Shown: positions 26,132 to 34,059 of the stretch, one piece after another
Numbering within the stretch: position 1 is the stretch's first letter
How the letters are laid out: each line of letters begins with the position of its first letter
The notes under the pieces: model-generated
Told to the model about the DNA's origin: nothing
Database searches by the model: none
The model's input: only the letters and a program-made list of their open reading frames with translations
Assembly (NCBI GenBank): GCA_036382775.1
Contig: DASVHD010000037.1
Location: forward strand, 1 to 64,000
Direction of reading: 5' to 3'
Source of the DNA: a bacterium
Lineage (GTDB): Bacteria; Hydrothermota; Tepidihabitantia; SM23-42; JAOAFX01
Length of the DNA: 64,000 nucleotides
Position numbers and translations under genes: made by a program

Positions 26132-27577
26132 TCACTGACAGCCGGTGATGATGATTTTTTCTAACGATCCATAGCGCTGGTCGGGAACTTCATGATCGCG
26201 CTGGAAATTCAAGTTTACAAAATAGACGCCGGCCGGCAAATCGATTATCCTGCCGGCAGAAACGTTATGTTCCTTGAAAACACAACGGCCTGACGCATTC
26301 CAGATTATAACATCGGCAGATCCCGGAACCTTCAGTTCCTGGCAGATACCGGGTAGAACACGGATATCCCGGGAGACCGGTATTGCACCGCGGCCTTCAT
26401 TGATATCCACAATGCCGGCATATCTCAGCCGCAGCGCCGGGTCACCGATCAGGTTGTTTAAGACTGCCGGCCCGTACAGCGAATCGACCGGGAAATACGT
26501 GCTGATGATGCGGCATTTCGCGTCATACACGATCCGGCCCAGGACGCGTTCATTTTCAACGTATATCTTCTTAAGCATCTCCCCGTATAGATAATGGTGG
26601 CCGGTCGGGGTGCCGCAGGGATTTGGCGCCGTGGTAGCGATCGCGCCCCCGGTTGCGTATTCCACCAGCTGTTCGGCGAGACACTCCGAACTGGAGTTGT
26701 CAAAATATCCCTCGGTTCAGCCCCGGCCGAACGAAACGGGATACACCTGGTTGCTCAAGCTCGCGATATCAATACCCATGAACAGGGTGTAAGTTACACC
26801 GATCCATGCCGGCGGCTGGGCGCCATGGCAAGCAGGCATGATGATGGCTGCGCCGTTATTGATCGCCTGGATATGACGAGCGCGCAGGCTGGGTGTGTTT
26901 CCCTCGGATTCGTATATTTTTACGATCGAGTCGCCTGCCGGCTGGAAAAAGTTTACAATGTACTGGTCTGCATATATTTGCCGGTCGGTTGACGAATTCA
27001 GGATAACAGTCCTTTGCCATGGTCCGGCTGAATCCCCGGTCTCGTAATTTATTATTTTATTCACGACGTTCTGCGCCATCACCGCGGAGTTGACCGCCAG
27101 ACGGCCGATGATCATATCCGGCACGGAATCGTTGCCTTCCAGCGTTACATACCAGTTGTCGGCGCCATGCTGGGTAATGCCGCCGGTGTAAGGATAGTTG
27201 AATTTTGGAAAGGTCTTTACCGGCACATAATCATTGGCGCCGCCGCCGCGCTGGGCGTCGCCGACCAGTAGTATGTAGGTAGGCCGGGGATTCCAGTAAT
27301 TGTAGATCCGTTCCATGCAGAGACGGATCGACATCGCCGGGCTGGTATCGGGAAATGTCGAATATATCAGGTCGGTCTGCGCCATTTTTACCTGCAAACC
27401 AAGGCTGTCCCGTAACCGGCATAGCGGCGTGATAGCGTTCGTGAAATCAGGGTGTACTGCGATGAAATAATCGGCGCCGTTATTGAACAGCGAATCCGGC
27501 GTCGTGATCAAATACTGAGCGTACAGGGGGACCAATGCGATGAACAATATACCCGGTATTTTCCTATTAATTGTCAT
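26132..27577 (-). CDS. C25-type peptidase with UGA at the catalytic Cys position (putative selenocysteine peptidase)
   Basis: 482 codons in one frame, with a single UGA at 26717..26719 (codon 287). Signal peptide MTINRKIPGILFIALVPLYAQ; no large prodomain; C25 domain (about 25-390); T9SS-like tail (about 405-481, GVYFVNL). Before the UGA: LLVGDAQ, PDMIIGRLAV and the catalytic His251 in CHGAQPPAW. After it: TEGYFDNSSSECLAEQLVEY, the normal sequence following the catalytic Cys of C25 enzymes. Aligned to the neighbour, U-TEGYFD matches C-MTGGWD, and His-to-Cys/UGA spacing is 36 residues in both. A bulged hairpin follows. Selenocysteine is the best explanation; a nonsense mutation is the alternative. 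Confidence 0.82.
26680..26701 (-). promoter_or_regulatory. SECIS-like bulged stem-loop after UGA codon 287
   Basis: Minus strand GAC-(A bulge)-ACTCC, loop AGTTC, GGAGT-GTC: an 8-bp stem with one bulged base, starting 15 bases after UGA. The apical G is 25 bases from UGA. The AGUU apex matches that in the FG-GAP gene. Confidence 0.6.
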
Positions 27578-27614
27578 TTTGCATCTAATTTATTATTAAT
27601 TCAGTATGCATGTT

Positions 27615-27642
27615 ATTATATGCTGCGATGCCGGCATGTCAA
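27615..27642 (-). promoter_or_regulatory. Sigma70-type promoter for small C25 gene
   Basis: Minus strand TTGACA (27637..27642), 16-bp spacer, TATAAT (27615..27620); both boxes perfect. An intact promoter argues against a long-dead pseudogene. Confidence 0.78.
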
Positions 27643-27748
27643 GTCAGGTCTTCACATACCAGCCTGATATCGAATAACAGCCGTTACATATGGACGTTAT
27701 CGGATCGATATTAAAGCTACATGACCATGATCTATCATATTATTCGAC

Positions 27749-28591
27749 TTATTCGACGATCAGTTTTGCCCGGGTTGTCCGCGCGCCGTCGGTAATTTCA
27801 ATAAAATGAACGCCGCTCGGCAGCCTGTCCGTTGAGTAATAGAGGTCATCTCCACTCTGCCGCAATTCTCCGCACCGTACGCGATCGACCATTCTGCCAT
27901 CGGCATCGTATATTCGGAGGAGACTTGACGGTATGTTTTTTCCCGCCGATCTGATCCGCGCGGCATTCCCGCGTTTTACGATGCTCGGCAAGATCTCGAT
28001 GTTGGTAATGCGGGAATTATTATTGACCTCCTCCGTGCCGATTATACCGACCGTGATGGATCCAGGCACAACAATGGTGCGCCAGCTCTGGGTGTGGACG
28101 ACCACAATGAAATTATTCTGCTGACCGCCCTGCGCGAACGAGCACGTCGTTGTATCGATGGCGATCGTTTGCGGTATGGCATTGTCCGCAATAGTAAAAT
28201 AGAGTTTGAGCGCAAGATAGTATCCGGGAAGCATGGAATCTCCCGCCCATACATACAAACCGGTCGCGCCGCACGTCTGGACGCCATCCCACTGCCCGTT
28301 ATTAACAAACTTGCTTTTCCACGCCCAGTTCTCCATTGTCGTGCCGGCGTAGCTTACCGAATCGCAGACCAACGGCGATAACCCGTTCCCGAATTTCATC
28401 GGCAGGGTCCAGCCCTGATAGTAATCGGTCGTTCTGATGTATATCGGCACCATGACATGCTGTCCCGCAACACCGATCACGTTCCCGACGTAAAGAGTGT
28501 CATGGGTCAGTACCCCCTGCCCAAAAGCCGCGGCAGCCCATAATGCTATAAATACCAAGCCGAGGACAACCTTAAAATATGTTGGTTTCAT
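27749..28591 (-). CDS. Secreted cohesin-like protein with T9SS-like C-terminal domain
   Basis: 280 residues from the ATG at 28591, chosen because AGGAGG lies just upstream and the signal peptide (MKPTYFKVVLGLVFIALWAAAAFGQ) starts there; the frame stays open to 28663. The middle (about 30-190, GVAGQHVMVPIYIRTTDYYQGWTLPMKF...AWAGDSMLPG) resembles a cohesin-type beta sandwich (metal/dockerin-binding fold). The end, SLLRIYDADGRMV...GVHFIEITDG...RAKLIVE, is a sorting domain. Likely a surface scaffold or binding protein. Confidence 0.7.
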   Translation of the reverse strand: MKPTYFKVVLGLVFIALWAAAAFGQGVLTHDTLYVGNVIGVAGQHVMVPIYIRTTDYYQGWTLPMKFGNGLSPLVCDSVSYAGTTMENWAWKSKFVNNGQWDGVQTCGATGLYVWAGDSMLPGYYLALKLYFTIADNAIPQTIAIDTTTCSFAQGGQQNNFIVVVHTQSWRTIVVPGSITVGIIGTEEVNNNSRITNIEILPSIVKRGNAARIRSAGKNIPSSLLRIYDADGRMVDRVRCGELRQSGDDLYYSTDRLPSGVHFIEITDGARTTRAKLIVE

Positions 28592-28701
28592 AAAAACCTC
28601 CTGTTCCATTACAATATAATAAAGTTTGTGTGCGCGAGACGTGATCGAAGGGCTTCCACCCATTGGAAATACACACTATTCTGCGTTTATTCGACGGCTT
28701 C

Positions 28702-28729
28702 TTGACATTTTGATAGAAAATTGTATAAT
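28702..28729 (+). promoter_or_regulatory. Sigma70-type promoter for HTH-TPR-SARP gene
   Basis: TTGACA (28702..28707), 16-bp spacer, TATAAT (28724..28729), both perfect; the start codon is 20 bases on. Confidence 0.8.
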
Positions 28730-28749
28730 ATTTCCATAAATGGTGAAAA

Positions 28750-30936
28750 ATGGCTTTTTCTGAGTTCATAAAAAAACAGGCGCTTGAATGCTATTTAACC
28801 GGCAAAACTCTTGAACAGACCGCCACATTGTTCAAGGTCCACAGAAATACGATACACCGCTGGCATAGAGCATATGAACAGCACGGCTGGAATGGATTGG
28901 CTGGTCAAGGGCAATATCCAAAGAAACTCACGGCTTCCACTGATGCCAGGATAGTTGCGCTCAAAGAATTAAGGCCTGCGATCACTATTCGCAAAGCCCG
29001 GGATTTGCTTCGCGGACAAAGTATCTTTGTCTCCCAAAAAAGCATATGGAAGACATGGCAGCGTTATGGCCTGGGCGGTTTTGCCAAGGAACAACTCTCC
29101 CGGTCGTACGCGCAATACTTGAACAGCGTCATGCCGCCGGTGTTGACCGGGGAGATAGACCGGCTCGTAGATGCAGGGAAATACCGGAAGGCAGCCGACA
29201 TCATCAATGGTCTGCCGGTATTCCCCCAGAACGAAATCATCCTTAAGATCCCCGAACATCTGCTCAGTTTACGCAGAAGGGTCGACCGCCTCCAGATAGA
29301 ATTCGCCAGGATCCCTTTAAAGACTTACATAAGGAAAGCAGAAAGGCTGCGCGGTCAGCTGGAGAAAAAAAAACTGTATTACTCATCGCTCTGGGTATGC
29401 GTTGCCGAGTGCTATGCGCATATGTGGGCGGGAGCGACACTGCACGTATTGGGACTATTAAAGCTTATGCGAAAACGGACAAAGGGGCTGTGGGACGCGC
29501 GCCTGCGATTCATTATGATCATGCTTGAAGGGCAGGCGCAGGCAAGCCTGCTCCATACAGAAAAAGCCATGCTCTGTGCGGGAAAAATGAAACAGATCAT
29601 CCGCGGAGCTAAGGATCCGCACTTTTTCATGGGTGGTCTGGGCGGCCTGTATTCACTGATCGGTTATTTTCGCGAAAGCATCAAGTGGACGCGCAAGGCT
29701 CTCCTGGGAGCTGCTCCCAGTTACCAGCAACAGCTCCATGTTAACCTGGCAGGATTCTATACGACATCCGGTGAGTACCAAATGGCATTGGAGTCATTAA
29801 AAAACGGCAAGCTTGAGGACTGGGGATTTCATTCCCGCACGAGCATGATAAAAGCATGCGCTTATCTGGACCAGGGGAACTTCGGAAGGGCGATCGATGA
29901 AGCAAGCGAGACCCTTGGCCGGGCAGAAAAAGAGGGCGTCAGGAGGCTGCTCCATCCGGCCACGCTGATCCAGGCGTGTTGTCACCAGGCGGCAGATGAT
30001 AAAAAAGAGGCATCCCGAATTTTAAGGGAAGTGTTACCGCTGCTGAAAAAATATGATCTTAAGCTGGAGTATTACCAGCGCCGGATGATTATCGGCCGCG
30101 CAAGGATTTCTAAAAAACTTCTTAATGTCCCAAGCTTGCGTTTGATCTACCTGTTGCAGAAATCCATATGGAACTGCAGTCTCGGGAATTACCGCGTCGC
30201 CTTGAAATACGCCCGTACTCAAAAGCTCCTTGGCTTGTTCATGCGTCTTGTCCCATTTTTTCCTCAACCGGTCAGGCGCTTGCTGGAAAAAGGCAAAAAC
30301 ACCGGTCTTCCCCAGCAGTTCCTGCACATGCCGGTATTTCAGTTTGACATTCCTGTCTATAATATTCGCTACCTCGGCAGGCTGCACATTGCCCGGCGAG
30401 GCAAACCCCTGCCCGGATCGAATCTCCGGCCGAAAGATGCTGCTTTTCTCATTTATCTGGCAGGCAATAAAGCGCGGTCAAAGGAGCTTGAAAGCCTGTA
30501 TAGAAATTTTTGGCCCGGCCGCAAAGAGCCGGCAAGGAACCTTTCTCATCTGCTCTCCCGGCTTCGAAGGGCCCTTGGCATCCCCGCGCATCTTGTTAAA
30601 ATGAAAGGCGGATACCTGCGGTGGGATGTTTTTTTCACTACCGATCTGGAACTTTTTTATGAACTCTTATCACGCGCGGCGGCATATGCGCAGGCTGGCG
30701 AGTGGAAATTTGCCACGAGCGAGTACCGGCGCGCTTTCCGGCTCTGCCGCGGCATACCCTTCAAAAGCATGTATGACAACTGGTCAGAGGATAGCCGGCA
30801 CGCCTTTTTAAACCGGCTGGAATCGGCAATTACTGGCTTTGCTGAATCCTGCAGGAATTGTGGAGATATGGTTGAATATAATCGGGTATTTGAAAATCTG
30901 GTCGCGAAAAAACTGCTGCCCGGTAAAAACGAATAA
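28750..30936 (+). CDS. Regulator: transposase-type HTH, TPR array and SARP/BTAD domain
   Basis: 728 residues, cytosolic. Residues 1-115 form a two-part HTH like that of IS630/IS481-type transposases (TLEQTATLFKVHRNTIHRWHRAYEQHGWNGL, then VSQKSIWKTWQRYGLGG). A helical TPR-like stretch follows (about 125-525). The C-terminus (about 540-728) has an OmpR-like winged helix (LRPKDAAFLIYLAGNKARSKELESLYRNFWPG...LSHLLSRLRRALGI) and a BTAD-like helical bundle, the SARP activator plan. No catalytic DDE residues are present. Start at the ATG 28750 (weak GGTG upstream); an ATG at 28740 is out of frame and closes quickly. Confidence 0.8.
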   Translation: MAFSEFIKKQALECYLTGKTLEQTATLFKVHRNTIHRWHRAYEQHGWNGLAGQGQYPKKLTASTDARIVALKELRPAITIRKARDLLRGQSIFVSQKSIWKTWQRYGLGGFAKEQLSRSYAQYLNSVMPPVLTGEIDRLVDAGKYRKAADIINGLPVFPQNEIILKIPEHLLSLRRRVDRLQIEFARIPLKTYIRKAERLRGQLEKKKLYYSSLWVCVAECYAHMWAGATLHVLGLLKLMRKRTKGLWDARLRFIMIMLEGQAQASLLHTEKAMLCAGKMKQIIRGAKDPHFFMGGLGGLYSLIGYFRESIKWTRKALLGAAPSYQQQLHVNLAGFYTTSGEYQMALESLKNGKLEDWGFHSRTSMIKACAYLDQGNFGRAIDEASETLGRAEKEGVRRLLHPATLIQACCHQAADDKKEASRILREVLPLLKKYDLKLEYYQRRMIIGRARISKKLLNVPSLRLIYLLQKSIWNCSLGNYRVALKYARTQKLLGLFMRLVPFFPQPVRRLLEKGKNTGLPQQFLHMPVFQFDIPVYNIRYLGRLHIARRGKPLPGSNLRPKDAAFLIYLAGNKARSKELESLYRNFWPGRKEPARNLSHLLSRLRRALGIPAHLVKMKGGYLRWDVFFTTDLELFYELLSRAAAYAQAGEWKFATSEYRRAFRLCRGIPFKSMYDNWSEDSRHAFLNRLESAITGFAESCRNCGDMVEYNRVFENLVAKKLLPGKNE

Positions 30937-31090
30937 CCGACTGGTTTAAAAGACGACTTGTATCGGATCGGTGTTTGAAGGCGGGTCAGACGTCGAAGCG
31001 GTGTACAGTTTTACCTGAATCAGTTATGTTTTCGCCGGTGCTACGATAAGCTTGTGAACTTCATATAGGATACGCTGTTACTTTTTAAAT

Positions 31091-31330
31091 TCACTTCTTT
31101 GATCCGGCCTTATCCTGTGATTTGTCCTTTTCCTCCTGCTGTTCGATAATATACTCATGCGCCTTGCTGGCGCTTGGCTCAAGGGCGTCCTGCACGGCCC
31201 TCATCGCGTTGCCCGCTGTTCCTGAAGCTCTGCCTTTCATAAAAATATGGGTTATATTGAAATGATCAAGGACAGCCAGGACAATAAAGGCTAATATTAC
31301 TCCACCGGCGATCAAGAGAATTATCATCAT
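31091..31330 (-). CDS. Small single-pass membrane protein
   Basis: 79 residues: one membrane segment (about 2-22, MIILLIAGGVILAFIVLAVL) and a hydrophilic, charged tail (EYIIEQQEEKDKSQDKAGSKK). It lies 9 bases after the TIGR04076-like gene and is very likely cotranscribed with it. AGGA lies before the ATG. Function unknown. Confidence 0.65.
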   Translation of the reverse strand: MMIILLIAGGVILAFIVLAVLDHFNITHIFMKGRASGTAGNAMRAVQDALEPSASKAHEYIIEQQEEKDKSQDKAGSKK

Positions 31331-31339
31331 TTGATAGTC

Positions 31340-31609
31340 CTACTTTTTTCCGATCCGTTTAAGTTCGTATACTACGTGGTTTTCCGGATCGGGACAACAG
31401 ACATGGGTCATGCCTTTCTTTTTATCCCAGGGCTGGGAACCGCCGAATCTTAAGATACGGAGGGCTGAAAATATGGCCTGATAGGCGCTCTGGCACATGC
31501 CGCCCGGAGTCGTCTTGTCGATCACCCAAGTTCGGCCGGCTTTGAATTTCATCGGGCACTTGCCTTCAATGGATTTGATCCTGACTTTAACTTTATTGGT
31601 TTTTCTCAT
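31340..31609 (-). CDS. TIGR04076-family small protein
   Basis: 89 residues. The pattern VRIKSIEGKCPMKFKAG, then TPGGMCQSAYQAIFSALRILRFGG and CPDPENHVVYELKRIG, is characteristic of the TIGR04076 family (about 85-95 residues, conserved Cys residues, common in anaerobes, function unknown). GAAGGAG precedes the ATG. First gene of a two-gene unit. Confidence 0.8.
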   Translation of the reverse strand: MRKTNKVKVRIKSIEGKCPMKFKAGRTWVIDKTTPGGMCQSAYQAIFSALRILRFGGSQPWDKKKGMTHVCCPDPENHVVYELKRIGKK

Positions 31610-31631
31610 TATCGCTCCTTCTTATTATTTT

Positions 31632-31659
31632 ATTATATAACGCTTTTGATCAAAATCAA
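31632..31659 (-). promoter_or_regulatory. Sigma70-type promoter for TIGR04076-like operon
   Basis: Minus strand TTGATT (31654..31659), 16-bp spacer, TATAAT (31632..31637). Confidence 0.75.
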
Positions 31660-31750
31660 GTTATATAAAAACAGATGGGATTGCTTCGTCACGTTGTTCC
31701 TCGCAATGACGGACGAATGGCTTCCGCTATAACATATTTAGCGTTGATAC

Positions 31751-31781
31751 AAAAAGGGGGGGCGGGTATAGAGCCCGCCCC
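31751..31781 (-). terminator. Intrinsic terminator of sigma/anti-sigma/Spy operon
   Basis: Minus strand GGGGCGGG and CCCGCCCC (8 bp, loop CTCTATA), followed by CCC and six T. It lies 22 bases after the Spy-like stop. Confidence 0.88.
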
Positions 31782-31803
31782 GAGTTTACTCCTGTGTGAT
31801 TAT

Positions 31804-32337
31804 TTAATTACCGCACCCGCCGCAACCACTGGCGCCGTCCATACCCTTGCCGCAGCCCATGCCGCCCATCATGCCGCAGTTCTCGCCGATATCGCAGCAG
31901 TCAAAACCACCGCAGCCCATGCCCATCATCCCCTTCATCATGGTCTTCTGCTCTGGCGTCAGGATCTTCATCATGGCCAGCTTGTGGTTGATCATCTTTT
32001 CCTGCAGTTTGAGTTTCAAGCCGCCGATCTCCTGCACCTTGACCAGGATCTTCTTAGCGTTGGGATTGTCATCCTTCCACAGCTCCATGAGTTCTATGCC
32101 CTTGACCTTCAGGTCGGTCTTCAGGGGTTCTGTTTCCTTGAGCATGGTGGTTTTCAGGTCCATCATCTGCTTTTCCTGCTCCGCACTCAAATCCATGGCC
32201 GGCATTGGCACGCCCTTGGCGTTTCCGGCTGGCATACCTTTGTTACCTGCCATCGGGCACTGACCGAAGAGCGGCGCGGTGGCTAACAAGCCCGCCACGA
32301 TCACGACCGTCATCAGAATATGTCCATATTTTTTCAT
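31804..32337 (-). CDS. Spy/CpxP-like periplasmic protein with Met/Cys-rich metal-binding tail
   Basis: 177 residues. Signal peptide MKKYGHILMTVVIVAGLLATAPLFG, helical Spy/ZraP-type core (about 50-135, LSAEQEKQMMDLKTTM...LTPEQKTMMKGMMGM), then a tail dense in Gly, Met and Cys (GCGGFDCCDIGENCGMMGG), suited to binding Cu, Ni or Zn. AAAGGAG precedes the ATG. Last gene of the ECF sigma operon, so probably its metal-buffering or chaperone effector. Confidence 0.82.
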   Translation of the reverse strand: MKKYGHILMTVVIVAGLLATAPLFGQCPMAGNKGMPAGNAKGVPMPAMDLSAEQEKQMMDLKTTMLKETEPLKTDLKVKGIELMELWKDDNPNAKKILVKVQEIGGLKLKLQEKMINHKLAMMKILTPEQKTMMKGMMGMGCGGFDCCDIGENCGMMGGMGCGKGMDGASGCGGCGN

Positions 32338-32357
32338 GTTTATCTCCTTTTATTTAA

Positions 32358-32846
32358 TTATTTATTCTGTTCTTGACATTCATTCATACAGCCCGCTTCC
32401 ATTGCCGGGCATAGTTCTTCCGTCACCTGGCGGTACAGGATCTCACGCTGCGCAGGATCCAGCTGGTTCCGAACGTCGCACATATGTCGAAAAACTTCCT
32501 TTTCCAGGGAAACCTGGTCAATGACCAATAGCGCCAGCAAGCTGTCCAGCATTGGTTCTGGGACCGTATCCCGCCGATATAGATCGAGCAGGGCCTGGCG
32601 GTGTGCGCGCAGTTCATTCCGGATCCCCGCGGTTCGATCGACCATTTCCAGGCGGCTCTTTTCCAGAACCTCGGCCTGGTCCTGGCTCAGGTGATAGTCC
32701 CCACGCATGGCCGAACAGCGCCAACCATACTGAACATCCTTCTGCGATCGCGCCTGCTTCATAAGCACGATTATGGCTCCAGTGTTAATGCCAAGGGAAA
32801 TAATAAGCAGGCAAGTTAACAAGATTTTGGATTTCATATCGGTCAC
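32358..32846 (-). CDS. CnrX/ZraP-like periplasmic heavy-metal sensor
   Basis: 162 residues: N-terminal membrane anchor (about 5-28, ILLTCLLIISLGINTGAIIVL) and a periplasmic four-helix core of the Metal_resist type (YHLSQDQAEVLEKSRLEMVDRTAGIRNELRAHRQALLDLYRRD...LDPAQREILYRQV) with Cys and Met near both ends. The GTG start overlaps the anti-sigma stop by 4 bases; an ATG three codons on is an alternative. In the CnrYXH plan it would report metal to the anti-sigma factor. Confidence 0.75.
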   Translation of the reverse strand: MTDMKSKILLTCLLIISLGINTGAIIVLMKQARSQKDVQYGWRCSAMRGDYHLSQDQAEVLEKSRLEMVDRTAGIRNELRAHRQALLDLYRRDTVPEPMLDSLLALLVIDQVSLEKEVFRHMCDVRNQLDPAQREILYRQVTEELCPAMEAGCMNECQEQNK

Positions 32847-33289
32847 TCGCCGGTAAGCTGGCTGTACGCGCCCGCCAGGGTAGTTTGGGGCGCATCATGA
32901 AACACGGAAAGGTCCATAGTCGCGGACGTGACCTGGAGTTGAGGACTAGCCGGCGGGGCAATGATCCGCGTTATCAGGTCAGTACTGGCAAAAGCGGTCA
33001 GAATAAAGGCGGCCGCCGCAAGGACCGGGACCAGGGCCGGCTTCCACCAGGGGATGGCGCGGATCCGGTTATGATCCGGCAGGCGTTCGCGGATCAGGGC
33101 GAATAAGCGAGTCGGGGCCGGCACGTCGGCCGGTTTTTCAATGATTTTCAGCAACGACCGGAGTTCCTCGGTCTCCTGCCGGCAAGCCGGGCAGGCCGCG
33201 AGGTGGTCTTCAAAAGCGCGTAAAATATCTTCCGACAACTCCCGGTCGAGGAATCTGGAAATCAATGATCTGGCTTGTTGGCAATTCAT
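32843..33289 (-). CDS. Anti-sigma factor with zf-HC2 domain
   Basis: 148 residues. The cytosolic zinc-binding anti-sigma motif HLAACPAC (about residues 29-36, Hx3Cx2C) follows an N-terminal Cys (MNCQQA). One membrane segment (about 83-103, ALVPVLAAAAFILTAFASTDL) leads to a short periplasmic part. It should hold the ECF sigma of the upstream gene until released. Seventy bases separate it from that gene; it overlaps the sensor gene. Confidence 0.85.
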   Translation of the reverse strand: MNCQQARSLISRFLDRELSEDILRAFEDHLAACPACRQETEELRSLLKIIEKPADVPAPTRLFALIRERLPDHNRIRAIPWWKPALVPVLAAAAFILTAFASTDLITRIIAPPASPQLQVTSATMDLSVFHDAPQTTLAGAYSQLTGE

Positions 33290-33359
33290 TTTTGGTCCTA
33301 TTAATTAGACGCCAAATAATACACCGTTCTTACGCATGACTTTGCCGGTTGATATTCTG

Positions 33360-33926
33360 TCATAATTCTCCTTTGAGCCTGAAAGGCTGCAGGACCTTTT
33401 TCAGTTGCTCCTTGGCCCGGTGCATTATGGCGGCGACCGCGTTGGCGGAAATGCCTAAAACCTTCGAAATTTCGTCATAAGAGTACCCGTCAAACTTTCC
33501 CATGATGAACGCGATCCGCTGTTTGGGGGGCAAGGAATCGAGGGCATTACGGACCAGTTCCGCTTTTTTCCTTCCGCGGTATATCTCCTCCGGTTCTTCT
33601 GATCTGGGCGCCGGCTCCTGCACAAAATCCAGCGATTCAGTCATGATCTTTTTTCGGCGCTTGAAATTAAGGCAGGTATTGACCGTGATGCGGTACAGCC
33701 AGGTGGTGAACCGGGCTTCCCGCCGGAAAGAAGCGGCTTTTTTGTACACTTTGAGAAAAACATCCATGCTGATCTCCTCGGCGTCCGCAGACGACCCCGT
33801 ATACCGGTACGCCAGGTTGAACACCTGGTCGCGGTGGCGGTCGAACAACTGCCGGAAGGCGCTTTCGTCGCGCTGGACGATGCGCTGCAGCAGGTCATGA
33901 TCGGGGATCGCGGGCTGGTCGTTCAT
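33360..33926 (-). CDS. ECF (RpoE/CnrH-type) sigma factor
   Basis: 188 residues. Region 2 (about 25-95, RHRDQVFNLAYRYTGSSADAEEISMDVFLKVYKKAASFRREARFTTWLYRI) and region 4 (about 130-180, LDSLPPKQRIAFIMGKFDGYSYDEISKVLGISANAVAAIMHRAKEQLKK) are complete. First gene of the operon sigma, anti-sigma, metal sensor, Spy-like protein. Its own promoter is sigma70-like with about a 5-nt leader and no SD. Confidence 0.93.
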   Translation of the reverse strand: MNDQPAIPDHDLLQRIVQRDESAFRQLFDRHRDQVFNLAYRYTGSSADAEEISMDVFLKVYKKAASFRREARFTTWLYRITVNTCLNFKRRKKIMTESLDFVQEPAPRSEEPEEIYRGRKKAELVRNALDSLPPKQRIAFIMGKFDGYSYDEISKVLGISANAVAAIMHRAKEQLKKVLQPFRLKGEL

Positions 33927-33938
33927 AAAAACATGAGA

Positions 33939-33966
33939 AGTATAACCCCCGCTTCGTTAAAGTCAA
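33939..33966 (-). promoter_or_regulatory. Sigma70-type promoter of ECF operon
   Basis: Minus strand TTGACT (33961..33966), 16-bp spacer, TATACT (33939..33944). Twelve bases to the ATG at 33926. Confidence 0.72.
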
Positions 33967-34014
33967 TGAGAACTCTATATGGTTTAGAACGTTTAGACCG
34001 GCATTTTTTCGGTG

Positions 34015-34042
34015 TTGACATCATCATGTGGTCTATTATAAT
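34015..34042 (+). promoter_or_regulatory. Sigma70-type promoter for PD40 propeller gene
   Basis: TTGACA (34015..34020), 16-bp spacer, TATAAT (34037..34042); both perfect. Divergent from the ECF operon promoter. Confidence 0.8.
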
Positions 34043-34059
34043 AAACTCAAGGAGATAGA

